NCBI GenBank assembly: GCA_020637445.1
Contig: JACJVZ010000002.1
Coordinates: 496,001 to 560,000, forward strand
Direction of reading: 5' to 3'
Source of the DNA: Calditrichota bacterium
GTDB taxonomy: Bacteria; Electryoneota; RPQS01
Length of the DNA stretch: 64,000 nt
Below the pieces are notes generated by a model. It did no database searches. It was given only the letters and a program-made list of their open reading frames with translations, and was not told the origin of the DNA. Positions 34,206-41,952 of the stretch are shown in pieces (the stretch's first letter is position 1; every line of letters begins with the position of its first letter). Made by a program: the position numbers and the translations under genes.

Positions 34206-36557
34206 ATGCTGCGCAAATTTACATTCTTACTGCTTGGCGCAATCTTCTTCGCAGTTTCGGCGTTTGCGCAGACGCCGCTGCCGGATATTCGCCGTCAGCT
34301 TCTGATTCCCGGTGATTCGGTTTCGATTGAATTGTCCTTGCTCAAGGGAGACAAGCTGCACTGGTCGCTGCTGCTCGAACCGGGACAAATGGACGACGGT
34401 GAGACACGCGTGAGCATTCACTCGAATCTCGACGGCGAAATATGGTCCAAAGTTTATGCTTCCGAAAAGCAGGACCTGCAGGAAGACCTTAAGATTGAGA
34501 AGGAAGCGCTTTATCGGATTAACGTGAAGAAAAGCGGCAATCTTTCCCGTCCCATCGTGCTTGCGGCATGGCCACAGTATGGCAAAAGCGGCCGCACACC
34601 GTTTCCCGTGCAATCGATCGAGAAAGACGCGGTGACGATGACCGCGGGCGACCGCTTCAGCGTTGATTATGAATTTGCAATGCCGGATACGACGAGTTTC
34701 GCGACGATTCTCGATTTGGAATTGCCAAGTGATTTGGTTCGCTTCTGGGCCATGACGCCCGCCGGAGATTCGATTCCCGGCAACGTCACGGTAAAGCGGT
34801 GGCTGGGAGAAGCGGGAACGATTTCATTTCGCGACAAAGCCAAACGCGGCGGAAGTTTTACGCTGAGACTTGAATGTGACGTACCGGAAGGCGGCGAAAT
34901 CATTTTCAACCGCGCGCCGGGACGTACACCTCCGAGCTGGCTGCCGAAAGAAGCACGCGTATCGCAGCAGATTGAACACTCGCCGTGGCTTTGCATTCCC
35001 GTGCCGCCGTTTTCGGCTTGGCGCAGCACAGAAATGGGCAAGGAAGTTCTGCCGCCCAAGGCGAAGTATGCCGCGCAGGGATTACGCGTATCCGGTGTGG
35101 ACTCGGCCACGGTGGCCGCACTCACAAAAGTCTATGAGCAGCGGGACTCACTCTATTTGTGGCGGCGTCATCGCTTGGCTACGATTACAGATTATGATTC
35201 GACGTTTTTGGAGCTGACTCACGCTTTTGATCCGCCGAAGTTGCACGTCACGTTGTCGACACCGTTGTCCGGCGAAGCGGAAGCCAAGGCCGCGACGAAA
35301 GCCGTGAGCTGGTACGTTGAATCCGCGACGGGCAAAGACGTTGAAGGAACGCTCTACGCCTGGCAATATGACGAAGCGGTGCTTTCGTATCCGCAAGCTC
35401 CAACCGATCACTTCTGGTCGCGCGAGATTTTGCCGCTGTCAAAGAGTTTGAGAACGTTCTCTCCGACCGGACGCGACTACCCCAATACGATTTCACTGCC
35501 GCCTGCCGCGACTCTGCGACCGGTGGAAGGCCTTTATAACAGCCGCGTCGTTCGCGATGACAGCAGACGGAATTTGGGATTGTACTTTTTCAATCCTTCG
35601 CAGGAAACCGTCTATCTTGCATATCGTGTCGCGCTGCCGATTGAGCGGACTGCCATTAGTTCTTTCAAGAAATGGCCGAAAGCCGCGCGCTGGGCGATTG
35701 GAATTGCGTTGGTGAGTGCGCTGCTGGGCGGATTTGCGATTTGGGAGCTCCGCCAACGAGACAAGCGTCGCCGGAAGCAAGCCGAAGAGTATGCAAGCGA
35801 ATTGGAAAACGCGCGGCAGGTGCAGCAGAAACTGTTGCCCAAAGGACCGATGGAAGTGCGCGGAATGCAGGTGTTGGGCCTGCACCAGAGTATGCAATCG
35901 GTCGGCGGCGACTACTACGACTTTTTCCCGCTTGAAGACGGACGCGTGCTGATTTGCGTGGCCGACGTCGCGGGTCACGGTCTGCCGGCGGCGCTTCTGA
36001 TGTCGAATCTGCAAGCGACGCTGCATGCCATCGCGAACCAACGCCGGCCTATCAACGAAATGGTCGCGCTGCTGAACAACGAAATGGTGCGCCGCACGTC
36101 GCCGGACCGTTTTGTGACTTTGATGCTTGCTGAGATTTCTTCTGACCGCTCGATGCTGACCGTTTGCAACGCGGGACATAATCCCGGCTATCTTGTCCGC
36201 AAGCATGGCGCGATTGTCGAGCTCGACGCAGGCGGAATTATGCTCGGCGTGATGGAGATGTTCCCGTTCATTCACATGGAATATTCGCTCGAACCGGGAG
36301 ATTTGTTGGCCTTTTACACCGACGGTATTCCCGAAGCTGAAATTGGATTCGAAGATATGTTTGGCTACGACCGTTTACAATATTTTCTTTCCGAACACCG
36401 CGACCGCCCGTTGCCGGACATCGCGCAGGCGCTCTTCACACGCGTGACGCAAGACAACACCGCGCTCGGCGACGACATGGCCGTCGTGCTCGTGCGCATT
36501 CCGCTCGGCGGCAGCGGCAAGAGCGAGGCCGCGGAAAAGAACAAGGCAAAAGCCTAA
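34206..36557 (+). CDS. Membrane sensor with SpoIIE/RsbU-type PP2C phosphatase domain
   Basis: 783 residues from ATG 34206 (signal peptide MLRKFTFLLLGAIFFAVSAFAQ). Residues ~22-485 form a large periplasmic beta-rich domain, then one membrane helix (~497-517, WAIGIALVSALLGGFAI), a coiled coil with the ENARQVQQKLLP motif typical of RsbU linkers, and a PP2C domain: SVGGDYYDFFPLEDGR, VADVAGHGLPAALLMS, VCNAGHNPGYLV, FYTDGIPEAE and LGDDMAVVLVRI. The metal-binding Asp residues are in place. Such proteins usually dephosphorylate anti-anti-sigma factors; no STAS or RsbW-like gene is in the window. Confidence 0.88.
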   Translation: MLRKFTFLLLGAIFFAVSAFAQTPLPDIRRQLLIPGDSVSIELSLLKGDKLHWSLLLEPGQMDDGETRVSIHSNLDGEIWSKVYASEKQDLQEDLKIEKEALYRINVKKSGNLSRPIVLAAWPQYGKSGRTPFPVQSIEKDAVTMTAGDRFSVDYEFAMPDTTSFATILDLELPSDLVRFWAMTPAGDSIPGNVTVKRWLGEAGTISFRDKAKRGGSFTLRLECDVPEGGEIIFNRAPGRTPPSWLPKEARVSQQIEHSPWLCIPVPPFSAWRSTEMGKEVLPPKAKYAAQGLRVSGVDSATVAALTKVYEQRDSLYLWRRHRLATITDYDSTFLELTHAFDPPKLHVTLSTPLSGEAEAKAATKAVSWYVESATGKDVEGTLYAWQYDEAVLSYPQAPTDHFWSREILPLSKSLRTFSPTGRDYPNTISLPPAATLRPVEGLYNSRVVRDDSRRNLGLYFFNPSQETVYLAYRVALPIERTAISSFKKWPKAARWAIGIALVSALLGGFAIWELRQRDKRRRKQAEEYASELENARQVQQKLLPKGPMEVRGMQVLGLHQSMQSVGGDYYDFFPLEDGRVLICVADVAGHGLPAALLMSNLQATLHAIANQRRPINEMVALLNNEMVRRTSPDRFVTLMLAEISSDRSMLTVCNAGHNPGYLVRKHGAIVELDAGGIMLGVMEMFPFIHMEYSLEPGDLLAFYTDGIPEAEIGFEDMFGYDRLQYFLSEHRDRPLPDIAQALFTRVTQDNTALGDDMAVVLVRIPLGGSGKSEAAEKNKAKA

Positions 36558-36585
36558 GCAACAATTTGAACGACACACCACATAC

Positions 36586-37569
36586 ATGCGTGCATTAATT
36601 ACCGGAATTACCGGACAAGACGGAAGCTATTTGGCCGAACTGCTGCTCTCGAAAGGATATGAAGTGTTCGGCATGGTGCGGAGAAGTTCGTCGGACTACT
36701 TGGGACGAATCGAACATCTGCGCACGAAAGTGAATATTCTCCAAGGTGATTTGCTCGACACGCATTCGCTCGAGAAAGTTATTAAAGATTCGAAGCCGAC
36801 GGAAGTTTACAATCTGGCGGCGCAGAGTTTTGTGCCGACGTCGTGGGAACAGCCGATTCTGACCAGCGAGTTTACGGCACTCGGTGTGACACGGCTGCTC
36901 GAAGTGATTCGCCAGATTGATCCGAAGATTCGGTTCTATCAAGCGTCGTCATCGGAGATGTTCGGCAAGGTGCGCGAAACGCCTCAGAAAGAATCGACGC
37001 CGTTTCATCCGCGCAGTCCCTACGGCGTCGCAAAAGTTTACGGCCATTACATCACGATCAACGCGCGCGAAAGTTACGGACTGTTTGCCGTTTCGGGAAT
37101 TTTGTTCAACCACGAATCTCCACGGCGCGGAAAAGAATTTGTGACGCGCAAGATCACGCGCGCGGCGGCGGCGATCAAGCTGGGATTGACCGACGTGCTT
37201 GAACTGGGAAATCTTGATGCGCGGCGCGACTGGGGATTTGCCGGAGATTACGTCGAGATGATGTGGCGGATGCTGCAACACGACGAACCGGAAGATTTTG
37301 TGATCGCCACGGGACACACGCACACCGTGCGCGAGTTTTGCGAGCTCGCTTTTGGCGGACTTGATCTGGACTACCAAAAATTTGTGCGCATCAATCCGAA
37401 GTTCGTGCGGCCTGCCGAAGTGGATTTGCTGGTGGGCGACGCTTCAAAAGCCAAAAAACTTCTGGGCTGGGAGCCGCAAGTAGACTTTGCCGGATTGGTG
37501 AAGATGATGGTTGCCGCCGATCTGGAAGATCTGAAGAACGGCGCAACCGACTATCCCAAACCAGCGTAG
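36586..37569 (+). CDS. gmd: GDP-mannose 4,6-dehydratase
   Basis: 327 residues. Converts GDP-D-mannose to GDP-4-keto-6-deoxy-mannose, precursor of GDP-fucose, GDP-rhamnose or GDP-perosamine. Visible: NADP-binding GITGQDGSYL (G7-G13), NLAAQSFVPTSW, ASSSEMFGKV with the Ser/Glu of the active site (122-124), PYGVAKVYGHY with Y146 and K150, GILFNHESPRRGKEFVTRKI, and NLDARRDWGFAGDYVEMMW. Somewhat shorter than the ~370-residue E. coli enzyme, nearer to RmD/Gmd of other phyla. No partner fucose synthase is adjacent. Phosphomannomutase for GDP-mannose supply is at 53485. Confidence 0.92.
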   Translation: MRALITGITGQDGSYLAELLLSKGYEVFGMVRRSSSDYLGRIEHLRTKVNILQGDLLDTHSLEKVIKDSKPTEVYNLAAQSFVPTSWEQPILTSEFTALGVTRLLEVIRQIDPKIRFYQASSSEMFGKVRETPQKESTPFHPRSPYGVAKVYGHYITINARESYGLFAVSGILFNHESPRRGKEFVTRKITRAAAAIKLGLTDVLELGNLDARRDWGFAGDYVEMMWRMLQHDEPEDFVIATGHTHTVREFCELAFGGLDLDYQKFVRINPKFVRPAEVDLLVGDASKAKKLLGWEPQVDFAGLVKMMVAADLEDLKNGATDYPKPA

Positions 37570-37637
37570 ATGTTGGACTCGGTGTCGCTGGCGCGGTTGC
37601 GCTTTTGATTTTCGGCTTGCTTAAAAGATCCCCCTTA

Positions 37638-37787
37638 GAGCCTATCCCGAAATAACAAAGATACTCGCCGAGCGGGGATTTAGCGTAGCGGTTCCCCGCC
37701 GGAATCTGAAAAATCTCGCTCTGCGGGGCAGGTGAAGACACCTGCCGCCGCGACTCTTTAGCGTTTCGTTTATTTCAAGATAGGCTC
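37638..37787. mobile_element. MITE-like 150-bp element with TTA duplication
   Basis: The ends are inverted repeats: GAGCCTATCCCGAAATAA at the left (37638-37655) and its complement with two mismatches at the right (37770-37787). TTA occurs directly outside both ends (37635-37637 and 37788-37790), as a target-site duplication would. Inside are a REP-A copy (37665-37706) and a perfect hairpin GGCAGGTG-AAGA-CACCTGCC. No coding capacity. Removing the element and one TTA rejoins a C/G hairpin of the same family as those at 8546-8620. Confidence 0.65.
37665..37706. repeat. REP-A dispersed palindromic repeat, copy 3
   Basis: TCGCCGAGCGGGGATTTAGC and GTAGCGGTTCCCCGCCGGAATC: the loop is about five bases shorter than in copies 2 and 5. 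It lies inside the MITE-like element. Confidence 0.7.
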
Positions 37788-37854
37788 TTAGTCCCCCCGC
37801 GCAGCGCGAGGGGAGATCAGATTCACGCGGCGGCATCCGCTGCGGATTCCTCTT

Positions 37855-37893
37855 TCGATTTCATATTTCCATTTCATATTTCCTATTTTCTCT
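37855..37893 (+). promoter_or_regulatory. Pyrimidine-rich leader of etfA
   Basis: CGATTTCATATTTCC, then ATTTCATATTTCCTATTTTC, then TCT directly before the ATG. Nearly the same string, in gene orientation, precedes the genes starting at 54870 and 59404. There is no purine-rich ribosome-binding site. Confidence 0.5.
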
Positions 37894-38859
37894 ATGATTC
37901 TCGTTTTTTGCGATTCCAAGAACAATAAGTTAAAAGCCTCTGCGCGTGAAGCGGTTAGTGGCGCGCATAAATTGGCACAAGCACTCGGCGCAGAGGTTGT
38001 GGCCGTGACGTTTGGTGAATGCTCGGATGCAGCGTCGCTTGGCGCATTCGGCGCGAAGAAGGTTATTCAACTCACCAATTCTGAACTTGCACAATACTCG
38101 GCCGAAGGTTACTCGCAGGCTGCTGCCGAAGTATGCAAGGCGAATTCACCCAAGGCCGTGGTGCTCTCCGCATCAGCGCAGGGCAAAGATTTTGCTCCAC
38201 GTTTGGCTGCGCGGTTGAATGCACCTTTGTTGACCGACTGCACTGATCTGAAAGTAGACAACAATGCCGTCTGTGCGCTCCGTCCGATCTATGCGGGGAA
38301 GGTAATGCTGTGGGCGAAGATCACGGGGCCGTTTGGTGTGCTGACTTTGCGTCCGAAAGCATTCTTGCCCGCAGAAGTCGGCGGTACCGCGGATGTCAGT
38401 TCGCAAACTGTTTCGCTCGACGCGTCGAAGATTCGCGCGAAGGTGGTTGAAGAGAAGATTCAAGAAGGCGGCATGTTGGACGTGACGGAAGCCGATGTTG
38501 TGGTTAGCGGTGGTCGCGGCATGAAGGGACCGGAAAATTGGAATCTGATCGAAGACTTGGCCGTTGCGCTGGGCGGCTCGATGGGTGCGTCACGCGCAGT
38601 CGTGGATGCCGGATGGCGTCCACATCACGAGCAGGTTGGTCAGACGGGCAAGGTGGTCGCACCAAGTCTATACGTCGCGGTCGGCATCAGCGGCGCAATT
38701 CAGCACGTCGCGGGTATGAGCACCAGCCGCACCATCGTCGCCATCAACAAAGACGCCGATGCGCCGATTTTCAAACTCGCCACATACGGTATTGTCGGTG
38801 ACGCGCTCGAAGTTCTTCCGCCCTTGACCGAAGCGGTGAAGAAGGCGAAAGCGGAATAA
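37894..38859 (+). CDS. etfA: Electron transfer flavoprotein, alpha subunit
   Basis: 321 residues, normal length. N-terminal domain ILVFCDSKNNKLKASAREAV, with VVLSASAQGKDFAPRLAARL and LLTDCTDLKVDN. The C-terminal FAD-binding part is complete: VVSGGRGMKGPENWNLIEDL, LGGSMGASRAVVDAGW, HEQVGQTGKVVAPSLYVAVG, ISGAIQHVAGMSTSRTIVAI, NKDADAPIFKLATYGIVGD. Partner of the beta subunit at 29856. Here etfA has its own leader, different from that of etfB. Confidence 0.95.
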   Translation: MILVFCDSKNNKLKASAREAVSGAHKLAQALGAEVVAVTFGECSDAASLGAFGAKKVIQLTNSELAQYSAEGYSQAAAEVCKANSPKAVVLSASAQGKDFAPRLAARLNAPLLTDCTDLKVDNNAVCALRPIYAGKVMLWAKITGPFGVLTLRPKAFLPAEVGGTADVSSQTVSLDASKIRAKVVEEKIQEGGMLDVTEADVVVSGGRGMKGPENWNLIEDLAVALGGSMGASRAVVDAGWRPHHEQVGQTGKVVAPSLYVAVGISGAIQHVAGMSTSRTIVAINKDADAPIFKLATYGIVGDALEVLPPLTEAVKKAKAE

Positions 38860-38931
38860 GATTCCACCCGATTGAAAAAGTCGTCGGTATTGTCTTAGAA
38901 TTTGCAATCCATTACTGGCAAATAGGAACCC

Positions 38932-39666
38932 TTGACACTCCGGTTCACATTCATCATTCTCATGTTGGGGATCATCCTCTGCTCGACGGCTTTCGCGCAG
39001 TCGCTCGATTCGCTTCGAATCGCGGCGCAGACGGCCGTGGATGAAGGACGGTTCGATGAAGCGGAGTTGACGGCGCTGCGTGGTCTGCGCACGGCTGAAG
39101 CGATTGACGATTTGGCGGAGATTCCGTTCCGTGTGGTGCTGGCGACGATTTATGTCGCGCGCGATCAGACGGGTTTTGCTTTGGCCGAGTTCCGGAGAAT
39201 CGTTGCGATCAATCCCGCGTTTGAAATGGACCCGGTGTTGACGTCGCCGAAGGTTCTTGGGGTGTTCGGTCAGGCGAAACGCGAATATGTCGAACATGTT
39301 ATGTCGCAGCCGGAATCGTACCGATTACCTGAAGCCGACGCAAAACTTTCCGCCTCTTGGCGAAGTGCATTGCTGCCCGGATGGGGGCAATACTATAAAC
39401 AGCAGCGGGTGAAAGCGACGGTGTTCGGAGTTGTGCAGGCCGCGACGCTGGCGGCGTTTGTCGCCTATGCGTTAGAAACAAACAAACGCAAGAACGAATA
39501 TCTCGACATTCACGAATACGGGACTCCGCTGATTGACGAGCGTTACAACGACTACCGCGCCGCGTACCGCACGCGGAACATACTGGGCTATCTGACGCTC
39601 GGAGTTTATTTGGCGAACTATTATGACGCGCTTTACGCGCCCGTGAGGAAAAACACCAACCGGTGA
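38932..39666 (+). CDS. DUF5683-like envelope protein
   Basis: 244 residues from TTG 38932, preceded by AGGAACCC. Signal peptide (about 1-23). Residues ~30-115 look like a tetratricopeptide-like helical pair (VDEGRFDEAELTALRGLRTA); residues ~140-240 match the DUF5683 pattern SWRSALLPGWGQYYKQQRVK followed by two hydrophobic segments. Function of DUF5683 is unknown; it is widespread in Bacteroidota and relatives and may belong to envelope maintenance. Its stop overlaps the GTG start of the next gene, so the two are coupled. Confidence 0.7.
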   Translation: MTLRFTFIILMLGIILCSTAFAQSLDSLRIAAQTAVDEGRFDEAELTALRGLRTAEAIDDLAEIPFRVVLATIYVARDQTGFALAEFRRIVAINPAFEMDPVLTSPKVLGVFGQAKREYVEHVMSQPESYRLPEADAKLSASWRSALLPGWGQYYKQQRVKATVFGVVQAATLAAFVAYALETNKRKNEYLDIHEYGTPLIDERYNDYRAAYRTRNILGYLTLGVYLANYYDALYAPVRKNTNR

Positions 39667-40805
39667 AGATCGTTATCGTCGGTCCCGCGTTTCCGTATCG
39701 GGGCGGAATCGCGGAAACCACTAACTCACTCTCCAGTGCGCTGACCGCGCGCGGACACGACGTGGTGATTGCCGGTTTCAGGAAGCAGTTTCCCAAAATA
39801 TTGTTTCCCGGCAAGACTCAGTTTGTCGAAAACAAATCCGCCCGCGACCTCCCTCCTGAAAATATGCTTGTGCCGTGGAACCCGCTTTCGTATTGGCGGA
39901 CGGCGCAGTTCATCAAGTCGCAAAATCCCGATCTGATTTGTTTCAAATGGTGGATGCCGTTTTTCGGCAAGGCGTACTATTGGGTGGCGAAGTTTCTGAA
40001 TGCGAAGAGCCGCGCGAAGGTCGCGTTTATCTGCCACAACGTGATTCCGCATGAGAAACGCTTCGGCGACACGATCTTGTCGAAGATGGCACTGGGACGC
40101 GCTAAGTACTTCCTGACCTTCAGCCGCAACGAAGCGCAAGAGTTGCGAGAGTTGTATCCGAATTGTCCGCAGGAGAATATCCGGTTTACACCGCTCCCGC
40201 TGTTCGACCGATACGACGAGTTCAAAGATGGACAGCAAGCCGCGCGCGCGAAACTCGGACTTGACGCGAAGAAACTGCTTCTGTTCATGGGGCTGATACG
40301 CCAGTACAAAGGGCTCGATATTCTCCTGCGCGCGATGAAAGAGATTGTCGCGCAGGACCCTGAGGTGAAGCTGGTTGTCGCGGGCGAATTTTACGAAGAA
40401 CAGAGCAAGTATGACACGTTGATTGACGAACTGGGGTTGCGCGATCATGTAATCGTGCGGCCCGGCTATGTGCCTGCGGATGAAATCGGAACTTATCTCG
40501 CCGCCGCGGATGTCAATGTGCTGCCATACAGGAGCGCGACGCAATCGGCGATTCTCGTACTGGCTTACGCGCACGGCTGTCCGGTGATTACCACAAACGT
40601 GGGCGGACTTTCAGAAGTCGTGGAGGAGGGGAAGACAGGTTACGTCGTCGCGCCGGAAGAACCCGCTGCGATTGCGGATGGGGTGAAAAAGTTTTTTGAG
40701 AGCGGCGGACGTGCGATGTTCGAACCGAACGTGCGCGCGATGTCCGAGAAATTCTCGTGGGACAGGCCGTGCGAGATACTGGAAGAATTTGCAAAATCGA
40801 AATAA
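39663..40805 (+). CDS. GT4-family glycosyltransferase
   Basis: 380 residues from GTG overlapping the previous stop (GTGA). GT-B fold: N-terminal PAFPYRGGIAETTNSLSSAL, and a C-terminal Glycos_transf_1 domain with LLLFMGLIRQYKGLDILLRA, VVAGEFYEEQSKYD and the sugar-nucleotide site PYRSATQSAILVLAYAHGCP followed by GGLSEVVEEGKTGYVV. A cytoplasmic or membrane-peripheral enzyme; donor and acceptor unknown. It lies next to a methyltransferase gene (40820), and both could modify the same surface glycan or lipid. Confidence 0.88.
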   Translation: MKIVIVGPAFPYRGGIAETTNSLSSALTARGHDVVIAGFRKQFPKILFPGKTQFVENKSARDLPPENMLVPWNPLSYWRTAQFIKSQNPDLICFKWWMPFFGKAYYWVAKFLNAKSRAKVAFICHNVIPHEKRFGDTILSKMALGRAKYFLTFSRNEAQELRELYPNCPQENIRFTPLPLFDRYDEFKDGQQAARAKLGLDAKKLLLFMGLIRQYKGLDILLRAMKEIVAQDPEVKLVVAGEFYEEQSKYDTLIDELGLRDHVIVRPGYVPADEIGTYLAAADVNVLPYRSATQSAILVLAYAHGCPVITTNVGGLSEVVEEGKTGYVVAPEEPAAIADGVKKFFESGGRAMFEPNVRAMSEKFSWDRPCEILEEFAKSK

Positions 40806-40819
40806 GAAACTGACTACAT

Positions 40820-41644
40820 TTGGCTGATCACGCAATTGATTACGATCCTGTAAAGGCATCGCTGGGACGGGTTGTCGCGAGACAACCGCTGCTGCGACGT
40901 CTTTTTTATACGATGCTGGGCGCGCTGTTCCTGCGCAACTGGTACATCCGTCGCGAACTCAAACGCGTTCGCAACCGCAAGCAGAAATGGGACATCTTCG
41001 ACGCCGGGTCCGGTTTCGGACAGTTTTCGTACAAAATGGCCAAGACATTTCCCAACGCGAATGTCTACTCCATCGACGTGAAACCGGAGCAGATTGAAGA
41101 CTGCAATTGGTTCTCAAAAGCCGTGGGTCAAACCAATGTCAAATTCGAGCTGGGTGATCTCACGGTTTATCGTAAGCCTGACAGCTACGATTTGATTTTG
41201 AACACGGACGTGCTCGAACACATTCTTGAAGATGAAAAAGTATGGGCGAATTTCTTCGCGTCGCTCAAGAAAGACGGCTATCTGGTCGTAACCACGCCAT
41301 CTTCGAGCGAAGGCGAGCGCGAATATGCCGAAGGCGATATTTCCGTAATTGGAGAACATGTCCGCGAAGGCTATAGCAAGCAAGAGTTCATCGACAAAGC
41401 GACTCGCGCCGGATTCGAAATTGAGCGGCTTGATTATACGTACGGTCCGTTTTGGGGTCCGTTAGCTTGGAAAATTCTCCAGCGAATTCCGATGCAAATG
41501 TTGTCGGTAACCAAACTGTTTTTCATTGTCGTGGTGCCGTGGATCGCGATTCTGTATCCGCTTGCCGCGTTCGCTATGTGGATGGACATGAACACAAATA
41601 ACCCGAAAGGCGGCGGCTGGATATTTGTTGGCCGTAAACCCTGA
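40820..41644 (+). CDS. SAM-dependent methyltransferase with C-terminal membrane segment
   Basis: 274 residues from TTG 40820 (MADHAIDYDPVK). Class I methyltransferase core: DIFDAGSGFGQFSYKMAKTF (motif I), NVYSIDVKPEQIEDCN, LNTDVLEHILEDEKVW (motif IV/V with the hydrophobic DVLEH) and LVVTTPSSSEGEREYAEGD. Near the C-terminus (~232-255) lies a hydrophobic helix, LFFIVVVPWIAILYPLAAFA, so it may sit on the membrane. Similar proteins methylate glycans, quinones or lipids; the neighbouring GT4 suggests a glycan. Followed by a strong terminator. Confidence 0.8.
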   Translation: MADHAIDYDPVKASLGRVVARQPLLRRLFYTMLGALFLRNWYIRRELKRVRNRKQKWDIFDAGSGFGQFSYKMAKTFPNANVYSIDVKPEQIEDCNWFSKAVGQTNVKFELGDLTVYRKPDSYDLILNTDVLEHILEDEKVWANFFASLKKDGYLVVTTPSSSEGEREYAEGDISVIGEHVREGYSKQEFIDKATRAGFEIERLDYTYGPFWGPLAWKILQRIPMQMLSVTKLFFIVVVPWIAILYPLAAFAMWMDMNTNNPKGGGWIFVGRKP

Positions 41645-41952
41645 CCGGTTAGTATCAACGCATTTTGAACGAGGTGGTCCAAACGGACCACCTCGTTTTG
41701 TTTTGTTGCTCCGCTGCAACACGGAAACCCAATCAACGCAAATTGCCCGTGTGGTTGATTTCCCACAACCTCCTCGAACCAACGGTGGAAATCGTTCCAC
41801 ATCGTCAAAATGGGTCGGTATCCTAACTTTTCATTCTTGCAGGATTTCGCTGTGTCCGTCACGTTCTTTCATTATGGCGCACGGCTTGCCAAAAGGGAAA
41901 CCGACTGATGGAAACACATGTAAGCACGACAAGGTGCGGAGGAGAAATAGAT
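41645..41952. other. 308-bp gap between methyltransferase and FG-GAP genes
   Basis: Holds the terminator at 41670-41705 and the ribosome-binding site of the next gene at its right end. In between I see no gene, repeat or convincing promoter. Confidence 0.6.
41670..41705 (+). terminator. Terminator of the GT4-methyltransferase operon
   Basis: CGAGGTGGTCC / GGACCACCTCG with loop AAAC and tail TTTTGTTTTG. Confidence 0.85.

Noticed and set aside
34206..36557. Phosphatase as part of a complete sigma-factor partner-switch operon
   Set aside because: No STAS-domain, RsbW-like kinase or sigma-factor gene is present nearby.
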